From positions 1 through 53,029 of the forward strand of contig CAKTZI010000026.1 of NCBI GenBank assembly GCA_934635385.1: a stretch of 53,029 bases of DNA, written 5' to 3'. The first letter of the stretch is position 1; every line of letters begins with the position of its first letter. The translations under genes were made by a program, and so were the position numbers. Source of the DNA: an uncultured Kiritimatiellota bacterium (GTDB taxonomy: Bacteria > Verrucomicrobiota > Kiritimatiellia > RFP12 > UBA1067). Shown here in pieces: positions 31,192 to 40,075 of the stretch. The notes below the pieces were generated by a model. The model worked only from the letters and a program-made list of their open reading frames with translations. It was not told the DNA's origin and ran no database searches.

Positions 31192-32652
31192 ATGGCAAAA
31201 ACGATCTTGGCGCGGTGGTTCCTGTCCGCTCTCGCCCTCGGCGTGGCGCTTGGCGCAGGTGGCGCGCGGGCGGCTGAAAGCGCGCGCGCGGCGGGCGGCG
31301 TGCACGTCTCGGCGGACGTGCCGCGCTATTTTGCGGACGCGGACGGCAAGGCGTGGATCCCGATCGGACTCAACATCTGCTTCTTCCGCGATGTCGGCGG
31401 GCCGACGTCCGCCGCGCGACTCGCGGCGCAGCGGGCCGCATACGAGGGCTGGCTCACGCGCTTTGCGGCGGCGGGCGGCAACTACGTGCGCCTTTGGCTC
31501 GGCCATGCGTTCTTCGAGATCATGCCGGAGAAGCCCGGCGAATTCGACCCGGTGGCGTCCGAGACCCTGACGCGCGTCGTGCGGCTGTGCGAGCGCCTGG
31601 GCCTGAAGGTCAAGGTCACGCTGGAGAGCTTCCGCACGGTGCATCCGAAGGGTCAGGAAGGCACGGAGCCTTACGCCGCGTTCTTCAACCGTCCGCTCTA
31701 CGCGCCGCATGCGCGGGACATGCACGAGTTCCTCCACAGCGAGGCCTGCTACGCGATCTACTGGAGCAAGGTGCGCGAGCTGGCGCGGCTCGGCCTCGGC
31801 GATTCGCCGGCCGTGATCGCCTGGGAGCCGTGGAACGAGATCGGCTGCATCGGCCCCTGGCGCGGCGACGTGGGCCCCTGGAGCGATCGTCTGCTGCGCG
31901 ACCTGCGCAAGGCGTTTCCCCGCCAGATGACGACGCAGAACCTCGGCAGCTTCTCCAGCCCGGACATGTTCGACTACTACGACTACATCTGCGCGATGGA
32001 CGGCAACGACTTCCTGCAGGTTCACCGCTACCTCGACTGCGGCGGCGAGCTGGACGTCTGCCGCGGCCCGATGGACGTCCTTGCGGCGGACGCGGTGCGC
32101 GAGCTGCGGGACCGCAACGCCGCGAAGCCCGTGATCCTGGCCGAGGTCGGCGCGGTGAAGCCGAACCACACGGGGCCTTCGATCCTCTATGCGCAGGATC
32201 GCGAGGGGACGCTGCTGCACGACGCCCTCTTCGCGCCGTTCTTCGCGGGGGCCGCCGGCTGCGGACAGTTCTGGCACTGGGACAGCTACGTGGCGCCGAA
32301 CGACCTCTGGCATCACTACACGCGCTTCGCCAAGGCCATCGAAGGGCTTGACCCGATTGCGGAGGACTTCCGTCCGTTCCACACCGAGACGCGGCGCTTG
32401 CGGATCTATGGCCTCCGGGGACGGAAGACGACCGTCCTCTGGTGCCGTGACAAGGCGAGCGACTGGAAGGCCGAGCTGGTCGAGGGGAACGTGGCCGGGC
32501 TGGTGGCGGGCGAAACCCTGCCGGAGCCGCTGGTCGGCGAGCTGTCCTGCTACCTCCCGTGGGAGGACAGGTCGGTGACGGTTCAGGGGCCGACGCTGCC
32601 GGCCTTCCGCCGTTCGCTTGTCGTGCGGCTGTCGAGCGCCGTCTGGAACTGA
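31192..32652 (+). CDS. Secreted GH5-like glycoside hydrolase (cellulase/mannanase superfamily)
   Basis: 486 aa. The signal peptide MAKTILARWFLSALALGVAL ends around ARAAESA. The TIM-barrel shows IPIGLNICFF, GNYVRLWLG, the acid/base motif AWEPWNEIG and a probable nucleophile in KPVILAEVGA, in the order expected for clan GH-A. A beta-rich C-terminus begins near residue 400. Substrate is not evident from sequence; relatives act on mannans or beta-glucans. I use ATG 31192 because of the signal peptide. The open frame upstream has no coding look. It heads the CAZyme block. Confidence 0.82.
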   Translation: MAKTILARWFLSALALGVALGAGGARAAESARAAGGVHVSADVPRYFADADGKAWIPIGLNICFFRDVGGPTSAARLAAQRAAYEGWLTRFAAAGGNYVRLWLGHAFFEIMPEKPGEFDPVASETLTRVVRLCERLGLKVKVTLESFRTVHPKGQEGTEPYAAFFNRPLYAPHARDMHEFLHSEACYAIYWSKVRELARLGLGDSPAVIAWEPWNEIGCIGPWRGDVGPWSDRLLRDLRKAFPRQMTTQNLGSFSSPDMFDYYDYICAMDGNDFLQVHRYLDCGGELDVCRGPMDVLAADAVRELRDRNAAKPVILAEVGAVKPNHTGPSILYAQDREGTLLHDALFAPFFAGAAGCGQFWHWDSYVAPNDLWHHYTRFAKAIEGLDPIAEDFRPFHTETRRLRIYGLRGRKTTVLWCRDKASDWKAELVEGNVAGLVAGETLPEPLVGELSCYLPWEDRSVTVQGPTLPAFRRSLVVRLSSAVWN

Positions 32653-33077
32653 AGGCGCAAGGTTGTTGCGGAAGGGGAGCAAGGCCATGATGACAGCAAT
32701 AGAGAAGCGAGTGCGCAGAGGCGTCCGACGAGTCTCTGCGGCCTCTGCGGCTCTGCGTGAGAACATCGCCAGGAGAAGCCGCCTGTCAGGCGAAGGTCTC
32801 ACACGGAGCCACGGAGGCACGGAGTCTCTGTTGAAGCGTCGAGGAGAGGGCGTGAGCCTTTTCGTGAATCGACGGGCGGATGAACGGTTTTCGTGTCGCA
32901 CCGAGGGGGCGCGTTCGTGCCGACGCGACGCGCGGTTTCGCGGTCGCGGCGTTTCGTGTTTGCGCGCAGCGCCAAGCCTCTGTATCCGTGCGAGACGTCG
33001 CTTCACGCGCCCATCAAGAGAATGATCGGTTTTCAGTCCACACACAACGACACGCAACAAAAACAAGGAGATTCACC
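32653..33077. other. Intergenic region with dispersed-repeat arms
   Basis: This 425-base gap has no convincing gene. At 32714-32722 and 32741-32749 a perfect 9-base inverted repeat (CGCAGAGGC/GCCTCTGCG) belongs to a CTCTGCG-type repeat. At 32802-32825 CACGGAG units recur three times, the family also seen in the giant gene. The stretch just before 33078 is an A-rich leader with a good ribosome binding site. Confidence 0.6.
33065..33070 (+). promoter_or_regulatory. Strong ribosome binding site of repeat-containing upstream ORF
   Basis: AAGGAG lies seven bases before ATG 33078, better placed than the AAAGGA that precedes the downstream gene. This supports real translation of the short upstream ORF. 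Confidence 0.6.
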
Positions 33078-33167
33078 ATGATTACCCCCCCCCCCCCCCA
33101 CACACACACACACACACACATGAAAATGGAAAAACCGAAAGCAAACGAAAGGAAACAGACACCATGA
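33078..33167 (+). CDS. 29-codon upstream ORF spanning poly-C and (CA)n tract
   Basis: ATG 33078 opens a frame reading MIT, four prolines, a His/Thr repeat, then MKMEKPKANERKQTP, and stops at TGA 33165-33167. That stop overlaps the ATG of the next gene (ATGA). Reading through the tract depends on its length. One extra base would place this frame in phase with the downstream gene with no stop between, giving an N-terminally extended product. Two extra would end it at the TGA right after the CA run. The tract may be a contingency switch, or its assembled length may be wrong. Confidence 0.5.
   Translation: MITPPPPHTHTHTHMKMEKPKANERKQTP
33085..33120 (+). repeat. Poly-C (15) followed by (CA)n microsatellite
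   Basis: Fifteen C at 33085-33099 run into a CA dinucleotide repeat ending at 33120. Both parts are slippage-prone. They lie between a good ribosome binding site and the start of a secreted-protein gene. Confidence 0.85.
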
Positions 33168-34801
33168 GCACCTACAAGAAAAATCCTGTCACCCAGTGGC
33201 TGGCGCGCGGCGCGCTGGCGCTGACGACCGCTGTTGTCGCCGAAACGGCTTCCGCCGCCGGTGCGTGGACCTGTCAGCTGTTGAAAGAGTCGAATCCGCT
33301 GCCCGCGTCCATCAACCTTTTGCGCGGACGCCAGCCGACCGCTTCGTCGCGCGGATATCAGCTGACAGCTTCGACAGCGGACGGTACCGCATTTAGCACG
33401 GATTATGCCCGGCGATTTACGGATGGCAACATCACGATTGGTGATGGCTATTGGAACGAGGTCATCGGAACGAACGGCGCCTATGTCTGCTATTCGGTGA
33501 CGGACGATCCGGCGGGCGTGGCGCTCGCCTCCGTGCGCTTCACGACGACGCATTTCGACAAGGGACGTTCGCAGATCCGCATCGCCAAGTTGAGCGTCCA
33601 GAAAGTGGGACAGACCGAGTGGACCGAACTTGCGGATTCGGCCTTCATCGGGCCAGTGCCGCAGGCGGGCGAGACGAACTTTCAGGCGACCTATGCGGAC
33701 GCCGACGGGAAGCCGCTCGCCGACGGCGTGACGGCCATCCGGCTCGACTTTGACAAGGAGCAGCAGAGCGGTGGCGTGGGCTTCGGCGAAATCGAGGCGA
33801 CGGCATTTGGCGCGACGTTTAAATGGACTTGTCGTCCGCAGGCGGCGGCGCGTCCGCTGTTGCCGTCCGCGAATATTCTGCGCGACCTGACGCCCTCCGT
33901 CTCGTCCGAAGACGGCAAAACATCGGTCACGTATGCGTCGCTGCGTGACGGCGGTCTCGCGCTGGGAAGCGTGCGCGTCACGTCCACGGCAGAAGACGGC
34001 TCGGCGATTCAGGTCGGCTCCGTGCAGGTCAAGGCGGGTGAGACGTGGTTCACGCTGCCAAACTCCGCCGTTGCCACAAATGTCGACAACGTCGCGGTCT
34101 GGGAGGCCTTTTACGCGAATCCCAAAGGTCAGCCGCTCATGTCCCGCGTGACCGACCTGAAGGTCGTGTTCACGTCGGAATTGGGAACGGTGCGTCCCGT
34201 GATCGAGGCGACGGAAGCCGGCACGGCGAACTGGACGGTCTGTCCGCTGGCGGAGGCGAACCCGATGCCGGCGAAGGAGAACGCGCTGCTGGGGCGCACG
34301 GCCACGGAATTCACGCTTAATGGCGTTGTGCCGGGCGATGTGGATACGAACCTGTTTACGGATGGAAAAATTGACCTCAAGGTAAGTGGTTGGTATAGGC
34401 GCATCATGGATGGCGGGGGCTACATCAGCTACCGCCTTTGCGCGGCGGGCGATCCGAACGGTGTGCGTCTGCGGAACGTGCGCGTCACGACGACACATGA
34501 GGACTGGAGAAGATCTGAAGTCCGCATTGATTCGCTGCTCGTCAAGACGCGCACGGACGGGGAGACGTGGTATGCCTTGCCGAACGCCAACATCGTCGGG
34601 CCGGATGAACCATCTGCAGAGAACGAGCGACTTCCCAATAAACAGGCAACGTATGCGCGCGCGGATGGGGCGTTTCTCGTTCCCGACGCGACGGACATTC
34701 GCATTGAGTTCAGTGTCGAACAGCAGAACGGCTGGATTGGAATCTCGGAAATCGAGGCGTCGTGCAAGCCCTACCGGGGACTTGCCGTCATCATCAGATA
34801 A
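33164..34801 (+). CDS. Secreted protein of repeated galactose-binding-like domains
   Basis: 545 aa. The signal peptide ends around VVAETASA. Three tandem domains follow, at about 45-225, 226-355 and 360-540. The first and third align well (NLLRGR/NALLGR starts; VRFTTTHFDKGRSQIRI versus VRVTTTHEDWRRSEVRI; GFGEIEA versus GISEIEA ends). The middle one is shorter. The pattern (FTDG near the start, SVRFTTT strand, C-terminal EIEA) resembles discoidin/galactose-binding modules, so glycan binding on the outside of the cell is likely. No catalytic motif is seen. Translation may depend on the repeat-containing upstream ORF. It precedes a run of hydrolase genes on the same strand. Confidence 0.75.
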   Translation: MSTYKKNPVTQWLARGALALTTAVVAETASAAGAWTCQLLKESNPLPASINLLRGRQPTASSRGYQLTASTADGTAFSTDYARRFTDGNITIGDGYWNEVIGTNGAYVCYSVTDDPAGVALASVRFTTTHFDKGRSQIRIAKLSVQKVGQTEWTELADSAFIGPVPQAGETNFQATYADADGKPLADGVTAIRLDFDKEQQSGGVGFGEIEATAFGATFKWTCRPQAAARPLLPSANILRDLTPSVSSEDGKTSVTYASLRDGGLALGSVRVTSTAEDGSAIQVGSVQVKAGETWFTLPNSAVATNVDNVAVWEAFYANPKGQPLMSRVTDLKVVFTSELGTVRPVIEATEAGTANWTVCPLAEANPMPAKENALLGRTATEFTLNGVVPGDVDTNLFTDGKIDLKVSGWYRRIMDGGGYISYRLCAAGDPNGVRLRNVRVTTTHEDWRRSEVRIDSLLVKTRTDGETWYALPNANIVGPDEPSAENERLPNKQATYARADGAFLVPDATDIRIEFSVEQQNGWIGISEIEASCKPYRGLAVIIR

Positions 34802-34848
34802 TTGTCATCATCCGCTAATTGAATCACAACGAAAGTAGAAAGAAGGAC

Positions 34849-37287
34849 ATGAGAAGAATGTTGATTTCGAAAAGGGCGCTTGTCTGCGCGGCACTGGTCG
34901 GGGCGCTGTTGCTCGGCTGGGGCGGCGAGGGCTTCCCGCTGTCCGGCACGGGCACGTGGCAGCGCGACGACCGCGTGTCGATGGCGACGGCACAGCCGTT
35001 CGGGACGGGCTTTGCGCGCGATGGCGAGGTGGCCGTCTGCACGAACGCCGATGCGAAGGGCGCGAGCGGCCTGGGCTGGTCGCTGCCCCTGAACCAGGCG
35101 GTCGCCGCGCCCGTGCGGCTGTCGGCCGAGGGCTGGGCTGAGCAGCCGCCGAGCGGCGGACGCTTCGAGCTGTTCGCCGACATCGACTACATGGACGGCA
35201 CGACGGAATGGGCGCTGCGGGCGCCGTTCTGCGCCGACTCGACCGCCGGCTGGACGCGGCAGACGCTGACGCTGGACGGCAAGCCGATCAAGCGTCTGTC
35301 GGTCTACGCGCTCTTTCGCGAGGCGGCGGGCGTCGTGCGCTTCCGCCGTCCGACCCTTGAGACGATCCGCCCCGAAGGCGGGGCGCGTCTCGACGGCGTC
35401 TTCGTGCGGGCGGACGCGCGGCTGGACGAGGCGAGCCTTCTCCTGCGTGACGTCGGCCGGAACACGGGCTTTGCGCCGTTCCGCGCGGGCGTCAGCCACG
35501 GCGTGAAGGCCGTCGCGACGCAGACGCGGGAAGGCGCGGCCATGCGCCACCGCGTGCGCCTGGAAGTCGCGCCGGCGACTGAAGACCGTGCGCTGACGCT
35601 CGTCTACGCCGTGCCGCTCGAGGCGGGCGAGCTGACCTGGTTCGCCGATCCGCGCCAGTCGCGCACCGTGACGGCGAAAGACGGCGAACAGCGCGTGACG
35701 AGCCCCGTGCCATACGGGCAGCAGGCGCTCTCGCTCTGGCCGTTCGCCGCCTGTGCCGTCGCGGGGCGGGGACAGGCCCTTGCCGTCGATCTCGAGGCGC
35801 CGGCCGTCTACCGCGTGACGCTCAACCCGGAGCTGCGCCTCCTCTACATCTCGTTCGACGTGGCGCTCGCGCCGGAGAAGAACACGGCGGAGGTCGGCTT
35901 CGTCACGTTCCCGTTCGCGGCGCGCGACGGCTTTCGCGGCGCGCTGGAGGCGTGGGGACGGCTGGAGCCGTCGGCGGTCGAGAACCGCATGGAGAAGATC
36001 GGCCTGTGGGACGCCTTCACGCGCGTCCAGAACGTTCCGCAGTACGAGGACTTCCACTTCGCCTATGTCGAGGGCGACACGGAGAACGCCGCCTGGTATG
36101 ACGAACACGGCATGTACTGCTTCAAGTACACCGAGCCGTCCTCGTGGTGGATGCACCTGAAGGGGAAGGACGGGAACCTGCCGACCTACGAGGAGTGTGT
36201 GGCGGAAGTCGCGCGCCTCGCCGCCGAGGTGCCCTCGGTGGACTCGGCCAAGTGGTCGAAGCACGCGGCGGCGCGGGCGTGGCAGACGAGCGCGGCGATG
36301 GATGCGTTCGGGCGGCGCGTCGGCCACATCCAGTCCACGGCCTGGACGCCGTCCGGCATCATGTGGAGCTTCAACTCCGCGCCGGGCATCAAGGGCGAGG
36401 TGACCGACTACAAGATCAAGGTCTCCGAGGCGCGCTTCAAGGAGATGTACGGCGGCGCGCCGTATCCGAAGGGCGTGGACGGCGAGTACATCGACTCGTC
36501 CGAAATGGGATTCTCGATCGGGGCGGACTACGACCGCGCGCATTTCGCCGCGATGGAGACGCCGCTCTGCTGGAGCGGCCCCTCGAACCGCGTCTGCATT
36601 TCCGGCGGGCTCGTCAGCTACGAGTACGTGCGGTCGATTCGCCGGCGGCTCGACGCCTACGGGCGGCGCATGATGGCGAACTCGACGCCGAAGAAGACGT
36701 CGCTGATCGTCCCCTGGGCGGACGTGCCGGGCACGGAGGTGGACTGGAACCGGGGCGGGAAGTGGAATCCGTCGCCGCACGACGAGATGATCTACTGGCG
36801 CGCCATCGCCGGACGCAAGCCGTACTGCCTGCTCCAGAACACGAACTACAAGATCTTCACGCGCGAGCTGGTCGTGCGCTACATGGAGCGCGCGCTCGCC
36901 TACGGCATGCTGCCGAGCTACTTCAGCAACGACGGCTACACCGATCGCTATTTCGAGAACCCGGCCTACTACGAGCGCGACCGCGACCTCTTCCGCAAGT
37001 ACGTGCCGCTGGCGATCGAGCTGGCGACGGCGGGCTGGAAGCCCGTGCGCACGCTCGTCTCCTGCGCGGACGGGGCCGTCCTCGTCGAGCAGTTCGGCGA
37101 CCGCTACGCGACGGTGTTCAACACGTCCGTCAAGGCGGCGAAGCGCGTGACGCTCCGCTCCGGCCGCGCGTCGGCGGTTGAGCGCGTGACGGGCGCGGCG
37201 TGCGCCTTCGCGGACGGCGCGGCCGTCCTGGAGATCCCGCCGGAGAGCGTGCGCCTGCTGGACTTCGGCGCGGCGCCGCAGAAATAG
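34849..37287 (+). CDS. Putative secreted glycoside hydrolase, family not identified
   Basis: About 812 aa from ATG at 34849; a nearby in-frame ATG at 34858 is an alternative with a better-spaced GAAGG. A signal segment (ALVCAALVGALLLGWGG) is followed by beta-rich sequence to ~380. Then comes a probable barrel: YEDFHFAYVEGDTENAAWYD, YCFKYTEPSSWWMHLKG, GVDGEYIDSSEMGFSIGADY, SYEYVRSIRRRLDAYGRRMM and YGMLPSYFSNDGYTDRYF. A small C-terminal beta domain ends the chain. Acidic residues in DGEYIDSSE are candidates for catalysis, but I cannot place the family. It lies in a row with GH106 and acetylesterase genes, so a role in glycan breakdown is inferred. Confidence 0.6.
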   Translation: MRRMLISKRALVCAALVGALLLGWGGEGFPLSGTGTWQRDDRVSMATAQPFGTGFARDGEVAVCTNADAKGASGLGWSLPLNQAVAAPVRLSAEGWAEQPPSGGRFELFADIDYMDGTTEWALRAPFCADSTAGWTRQTLTLDGKPIKRLSVYALFREAAGVVRFRRPTLETIRPEGGARLDGVFVRADARLDEASLLLRDVGRNTGFAPFRAGVSHGVKAVATQTREGAAMRHRVRLEVAPATEDRALTLVYAVPLEAGELTWFADPRQSRTVTAKDGEQRVTSPVPYGQQALSLWPFAACAVAGRGQALAVDLEAPAVYRVTLNPELRLLYISFDVALAPEKNTAEVGFVTFPFAARDGFRGALEAWGRLEPSAVENRMEKIGLWDAFTRVQNVPQYEDFHFAYVEGDTENAAWYDEHGMYCFKYTEPSSWWMHLKGKDGNLPTYEECVAEVARLAAEVPSVDSAKWSKHAAARAWQTSAAMDAFGRRVGHIQSTAWTPSGIMWSFNSAPGIKGEVTDYKIKVSEARFKEMYGGAPYPKGVDGEYIDSSEMGFSIGADYDRAHFAAMETPLCWSGPSNRVCISGGLVSYEYVRSIRRRLDAYGRRMMANSTPKKTSLIVPWADVPGTEVDWNRGGKWNPSPHDEMIYWRAIAGRKPYCLLQNTNYKIFTRELVVRYMERALAYGMLPSYFSNDGYTDRYFENPAYYERDRDLFRKYVPLAIELATAGWKPVRTLVSCADGAVLVEQFGDRYATVFNTSVKAAKRVTLRSGRASAVERVTGAACAFADGAAVLEIPPESVRLLDFGAAPQK

Positions 37288-37303
37288 GAAGGGGGCGTCC
37301 GCG

Positions 37304-40069
37304 ATGTTCGGCTTTCTTGCCTTTGCGTCCCTCCTCTGCGCGGCCCCGCCGCCGGTCGTGCCCCTTGAGCCGCGCGACCGGCCGGAGACCTGGTTCCACG
37401 TCATCGGCGGCAACGCCTCGAAAGAGGGGATCACGGAAGACGTGAAGGCGATTGCCGAGGCCGGAATCGGCGGCATCCAGTTCTTCCACGGGCGCGCGGT
37501 CGGCGTCAATCCGCAGCCGTGGCCGGGCGTGACGGAGCAGCTCCCCTGCCTGAGCCCGAAATGGGGCGGCCTCGTTGCGCACCTGTCCGACGAATGCGCC
37601 GCGCGCGGGCTCCTGTTCAAGCTGCAGAACTGCCCCGGCTGGTCGATGAGCGGCGGGCCGTGGGTGCCGAAGGAGAAGGCGATGCGCACGCTCGTCGCGT
37701 TCCCGCCCGGGCAGAAGCCCGCCTTCGACGCGGACGACGACTACCGCGAAATCGGCGCGGTGACGTTTCCGGCGGCTCTGGGCGAGGGGACGGGCTTGCT
37801 TGTCCCCGCGTCCGTCGAGACGAACGGCGAACGGCGGGTCTTCCGCTTCAGCCGGCCCGTGACCGTCCGCTCGGTGGCGCTGTCGAATCCGCAGCGCCTG
37901 AACCACGCCTGGTGCTACGAGCCGGGCGTCCGCTTCCGGCTGGAGGCGGACGGCGAGACGGTGCTGGATCGCGCCTGCCCGCCGGGCGCGTGGTCGGACG
38001 ACGCCGACATGACCTTCGTGCCGGAAGTCCGCACCGCGTCGGTCTGGACGTTCGACGTCGCGCACGTCCATCCGCTGAAGCGGTATCCCGACGTCCGGCT
38101 TTCCGCCGCCGCGCGGCTCGACAACTGGGAGGCGAAGGCCGGGCTGGCGCTGCGCGGCCTGGCGATGGGCACGAACGCGGCCCCCGTCGCGACGGACGGC
38201 ACGATGATGCTCGTCTTCGGGCACTGCAACGCCAAGCGGCGCAACGGCCCGGCGCCGGAGGAGGCGACGGGCTGGGAGTGCGACAAGATGGCGGCGGACG
38301 GGTTCGAGACCAACTTCGCCGGCTACGTCGGACGCCTGCTGGCCGGGCCGCTCGCCGGACGGCGGGTCGACGGCCTCGTGGTTGACAGCTGGGAATGCGG
38401 CCCGACGCGCTGGACGCCGAAGATGGAGGCGGAGTTCCGCCGCCTGAACGGCTACGAGCTGCGTCCTTGGCTGCCGGCGCTGTTCGGACACGTGCTGCGG
38501 AGCGAGTCCGAGACCGAGCGCTTCCTCCTGGACTGGCGGCGCACGTGCTCGCGCCTCGTGGAGGACAACTACTACGGGACGATCGCCCGCCTGGCGCACG
38601 CGAACGGCCTCTCGGTCCAGTACGAGACGGCCTTCGGCGACGTCCTGACCGGCGACCTGCTGCGCTTCTGGAAGTATGCCGACGAGCCGATGTGCGAGTT
38701 CTGGAGCCCGTTTGACGACGCGAACGGGTACGTGACGTCGCACAACTTCAAGCCAGTCCGCCCCTGCGTGTCCGCCGCCCATCTCTACGGCAAGCGCCGC
38801 GTCAGCGCGGAGGCGTTCACGAGCCTGCGCCTGACCTTCGACGAGACGCTGCAGACGCTCAAGGAGGACGCGAACGTCCATCTCGCGCGCGGCGTGACGC
38901 ACCTCGTGTTCCACACGTACACGCACAACCCCGTCGTCGACGGCCTGCCGCCGGGGTCGAGCTTCGGCTGCGGCATCGGCACGCCGTTCCTGCGGCGGCA
39001 GACCTGGTGGCCGTTCATGCCCGGCTTCACGCGCTATCTCGCGGTCTGCGGACACGAGCTGGAGCGCGGCAAGCCCGTGGTCGACGTCCTCTGGTATCTC
39101 GGCGACGCGCTCGGACACAAGCCGGACGAGCGCGGCGACCGGCTGGGGCCCGGCTACAAGTACGACTACCTCAACCGCGACGTCCTCGAGACGCGGCTGG
39201 ACGTGCGCGACGGTCGCTTCGTGCTGCCGGACGGCATGAGCTACCGCGTCCTGTGGGTTCCGGCGGGGACGTTCCTCCTGCCGGAGACGGAGCGCCAGCT
39301 CGTGGCGCTGGCGGCGAAGGGCGGCCGCGTCGTGCGCGGCGACTTCACGCCCGACTGGGCGACGGACGTCGAGGGCGCGCCGCTCTGGTATCACCGGCGC
39401 GACGGCGACGAGAGCGTCTACTTCCTGGCGAATTTCCGCACGCCGTTCAAGGGCGTCGTCCGCCTGCGCGAGTGGCCGGAGCCGATTCCCCTTGAGCTGG
39501 CGCCGGGCGAGAGCCGCTTCGCCTACGTGAAGGGCGGCCGTCTCCGCCTGATGGAGCCGGAGACGGGGCGCACGGGACGCGGCGCGTCCGTCTGCGGCGA
39601 GCAGGCGCTGGACGGCTGGTCGCGTCCGCTGGGCCTCTGGCGCGACCTGCCGGGGACTTACGCGGAGAAGGGCTTTTCCGGCACGCGGCGGTACGTGCGG
39701 CGCGTGGTGCGCCCGTTCCCGGCGGACGACGCGCGGCGGATCGTCTTCGACCTGGGCGACGTGGCGTCGGGCTGCGCGCGGGTCGAGGTGAACGGACGCG
39801 AGGTCGCGAAGCTCTGGTGCGCGCCGTATCGCGTGGACGTGACCGAGGCGCTGAAGGACGGCGCGAACGAGATTGCCGTGGACGTCACCTCGACGTGGCA
39901 CAACCGGCTGATCGTCGATGCGGGGCTGCCGGAGGCCGAGCGCCAGACGTGGACGATCCGCAGCTGGTGCGGGCCGCAGAAGGGCCAGCCCTTCGCGTCG
40001 TCCGGCTGGGTCGGCCCGGCGCGGCTCGTCTTCGAAACGACAAACGACGGAATCGACAAGAGAAGGTAA
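37304..40069 (+). CDS. GH106-type alpha-L-rhamnosidase-like enzyme, secreted
   Basis: 921 aa from ATG at 37304 with a short signal peptide (FGFLAFASLLCAAPPP). The GH106 pattern is clear: WFHVIGGNASKEGITEDVKAI, AGIGGIQFFHGRA, LFKLQNCPGWSMSGGPWV, VDSWECGPTRWTPKMEAEF, QYETAFGD. A C-terminal sugar-binding-like domain has VEVNGREVAKLWCAPYRVDV. GH106 enzymes release alpha-linked rhamnose from rhamnogalacturonans and decorated side chains using inverting chemistry. It starts 16 bases after the previous gene and is followed by two acetylesterase genes, which fits an acetylated pectin-like substrate. Confidence 0.8.
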   Translation: MFGFLAFASLLCAAPPPVVPLEPRDRPETWFHVIGGNASKEGITEDVKAIAEAGIGGIQFFHGRAVGVNPQPWPGVTEQLPCLSPKWGGLVAHLSDECAARGLLFKLQNCPGWSMSGGPWVPKEKAMRTLVAFPPGQKPAFDADDDYREIGAVTFPAALGEGTGLLVPASVETNGERRVFRFSRPVTVRSVALSNPQRLNHAWCYEPGVRFRLEADGETVLDRACPPGAWSDDADMTFVPEVRTASVWTFDVAHVHPLKRYPDVRLSAAARLDNWEAKAGLALRGLAMGTNAAPVATDGTMMLVFGHCNAKRRNGPAPEEATGWECDKMAADGFETNFAGYVGRLLAGPLAGRRVDGLVVDSWECGPTRWTPKMEAEFRRLNGYELRPWLPALFGHVLRSESETERFLLDWRRTCSRLVEDNYYGTIARLAHANGLSVQYETAFGDVLTGDLLRFWKYADEPMCEFWSPFDDANGYVTSHNFKPVRPCVSAAHLYGKRRVSAEAFTSLRLTFDETLQTLKEDANVHLARGVTHLVFHTYTHNPVVDGLPPGSSFGCGIGTPFLRRQTWWPFMPGFTRYLAVCGHELERGKPVVDVLWYLGDALGHKPDERGDRLGPGYKYDYLNRDVLETRLDVRDGRFVLPDGMSYRVLWVPAGTFLLPETERQLVALAAKGGRVVRGDFTPDWATDVEGAPLWYHRRDGDESVYFLANFRTPFKGVVRLREWPEPIPLELAPGESRFAYVKGGRLRLMEPETGRTGRGASVCGEQALDGWSRPLGLWRDLPGTYAEKGFSGTRRYVRRVVRPFPADDARRIVFDLGDVASGCARVEVNGREVAKLWCAPYRVDVTEALKDGANEIAVDVTSTWHNRLIVDAGLPEAERQTWTIRSWCGPQKGQPFASSGWVGPARLVFETTNDGIDKRR

Positions 40070-40075
40070 TTGCAG

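Noticed and set aside
30899..31570. 223-codon plus-strand frame containing ATG 31121
   Set aside because: Out of frame with the clear GH5-like enzyme; product is Arg/Ser-rich and shows no domain, though its ATG is noted as a leader feature.
34786..34821. Tandem near-duplicate of about 18 bases (TCATCATC..TAATTG)
   Set aside because: Only two imperfect units at the end of a gene; probably simple slippage with no further meaning seen.
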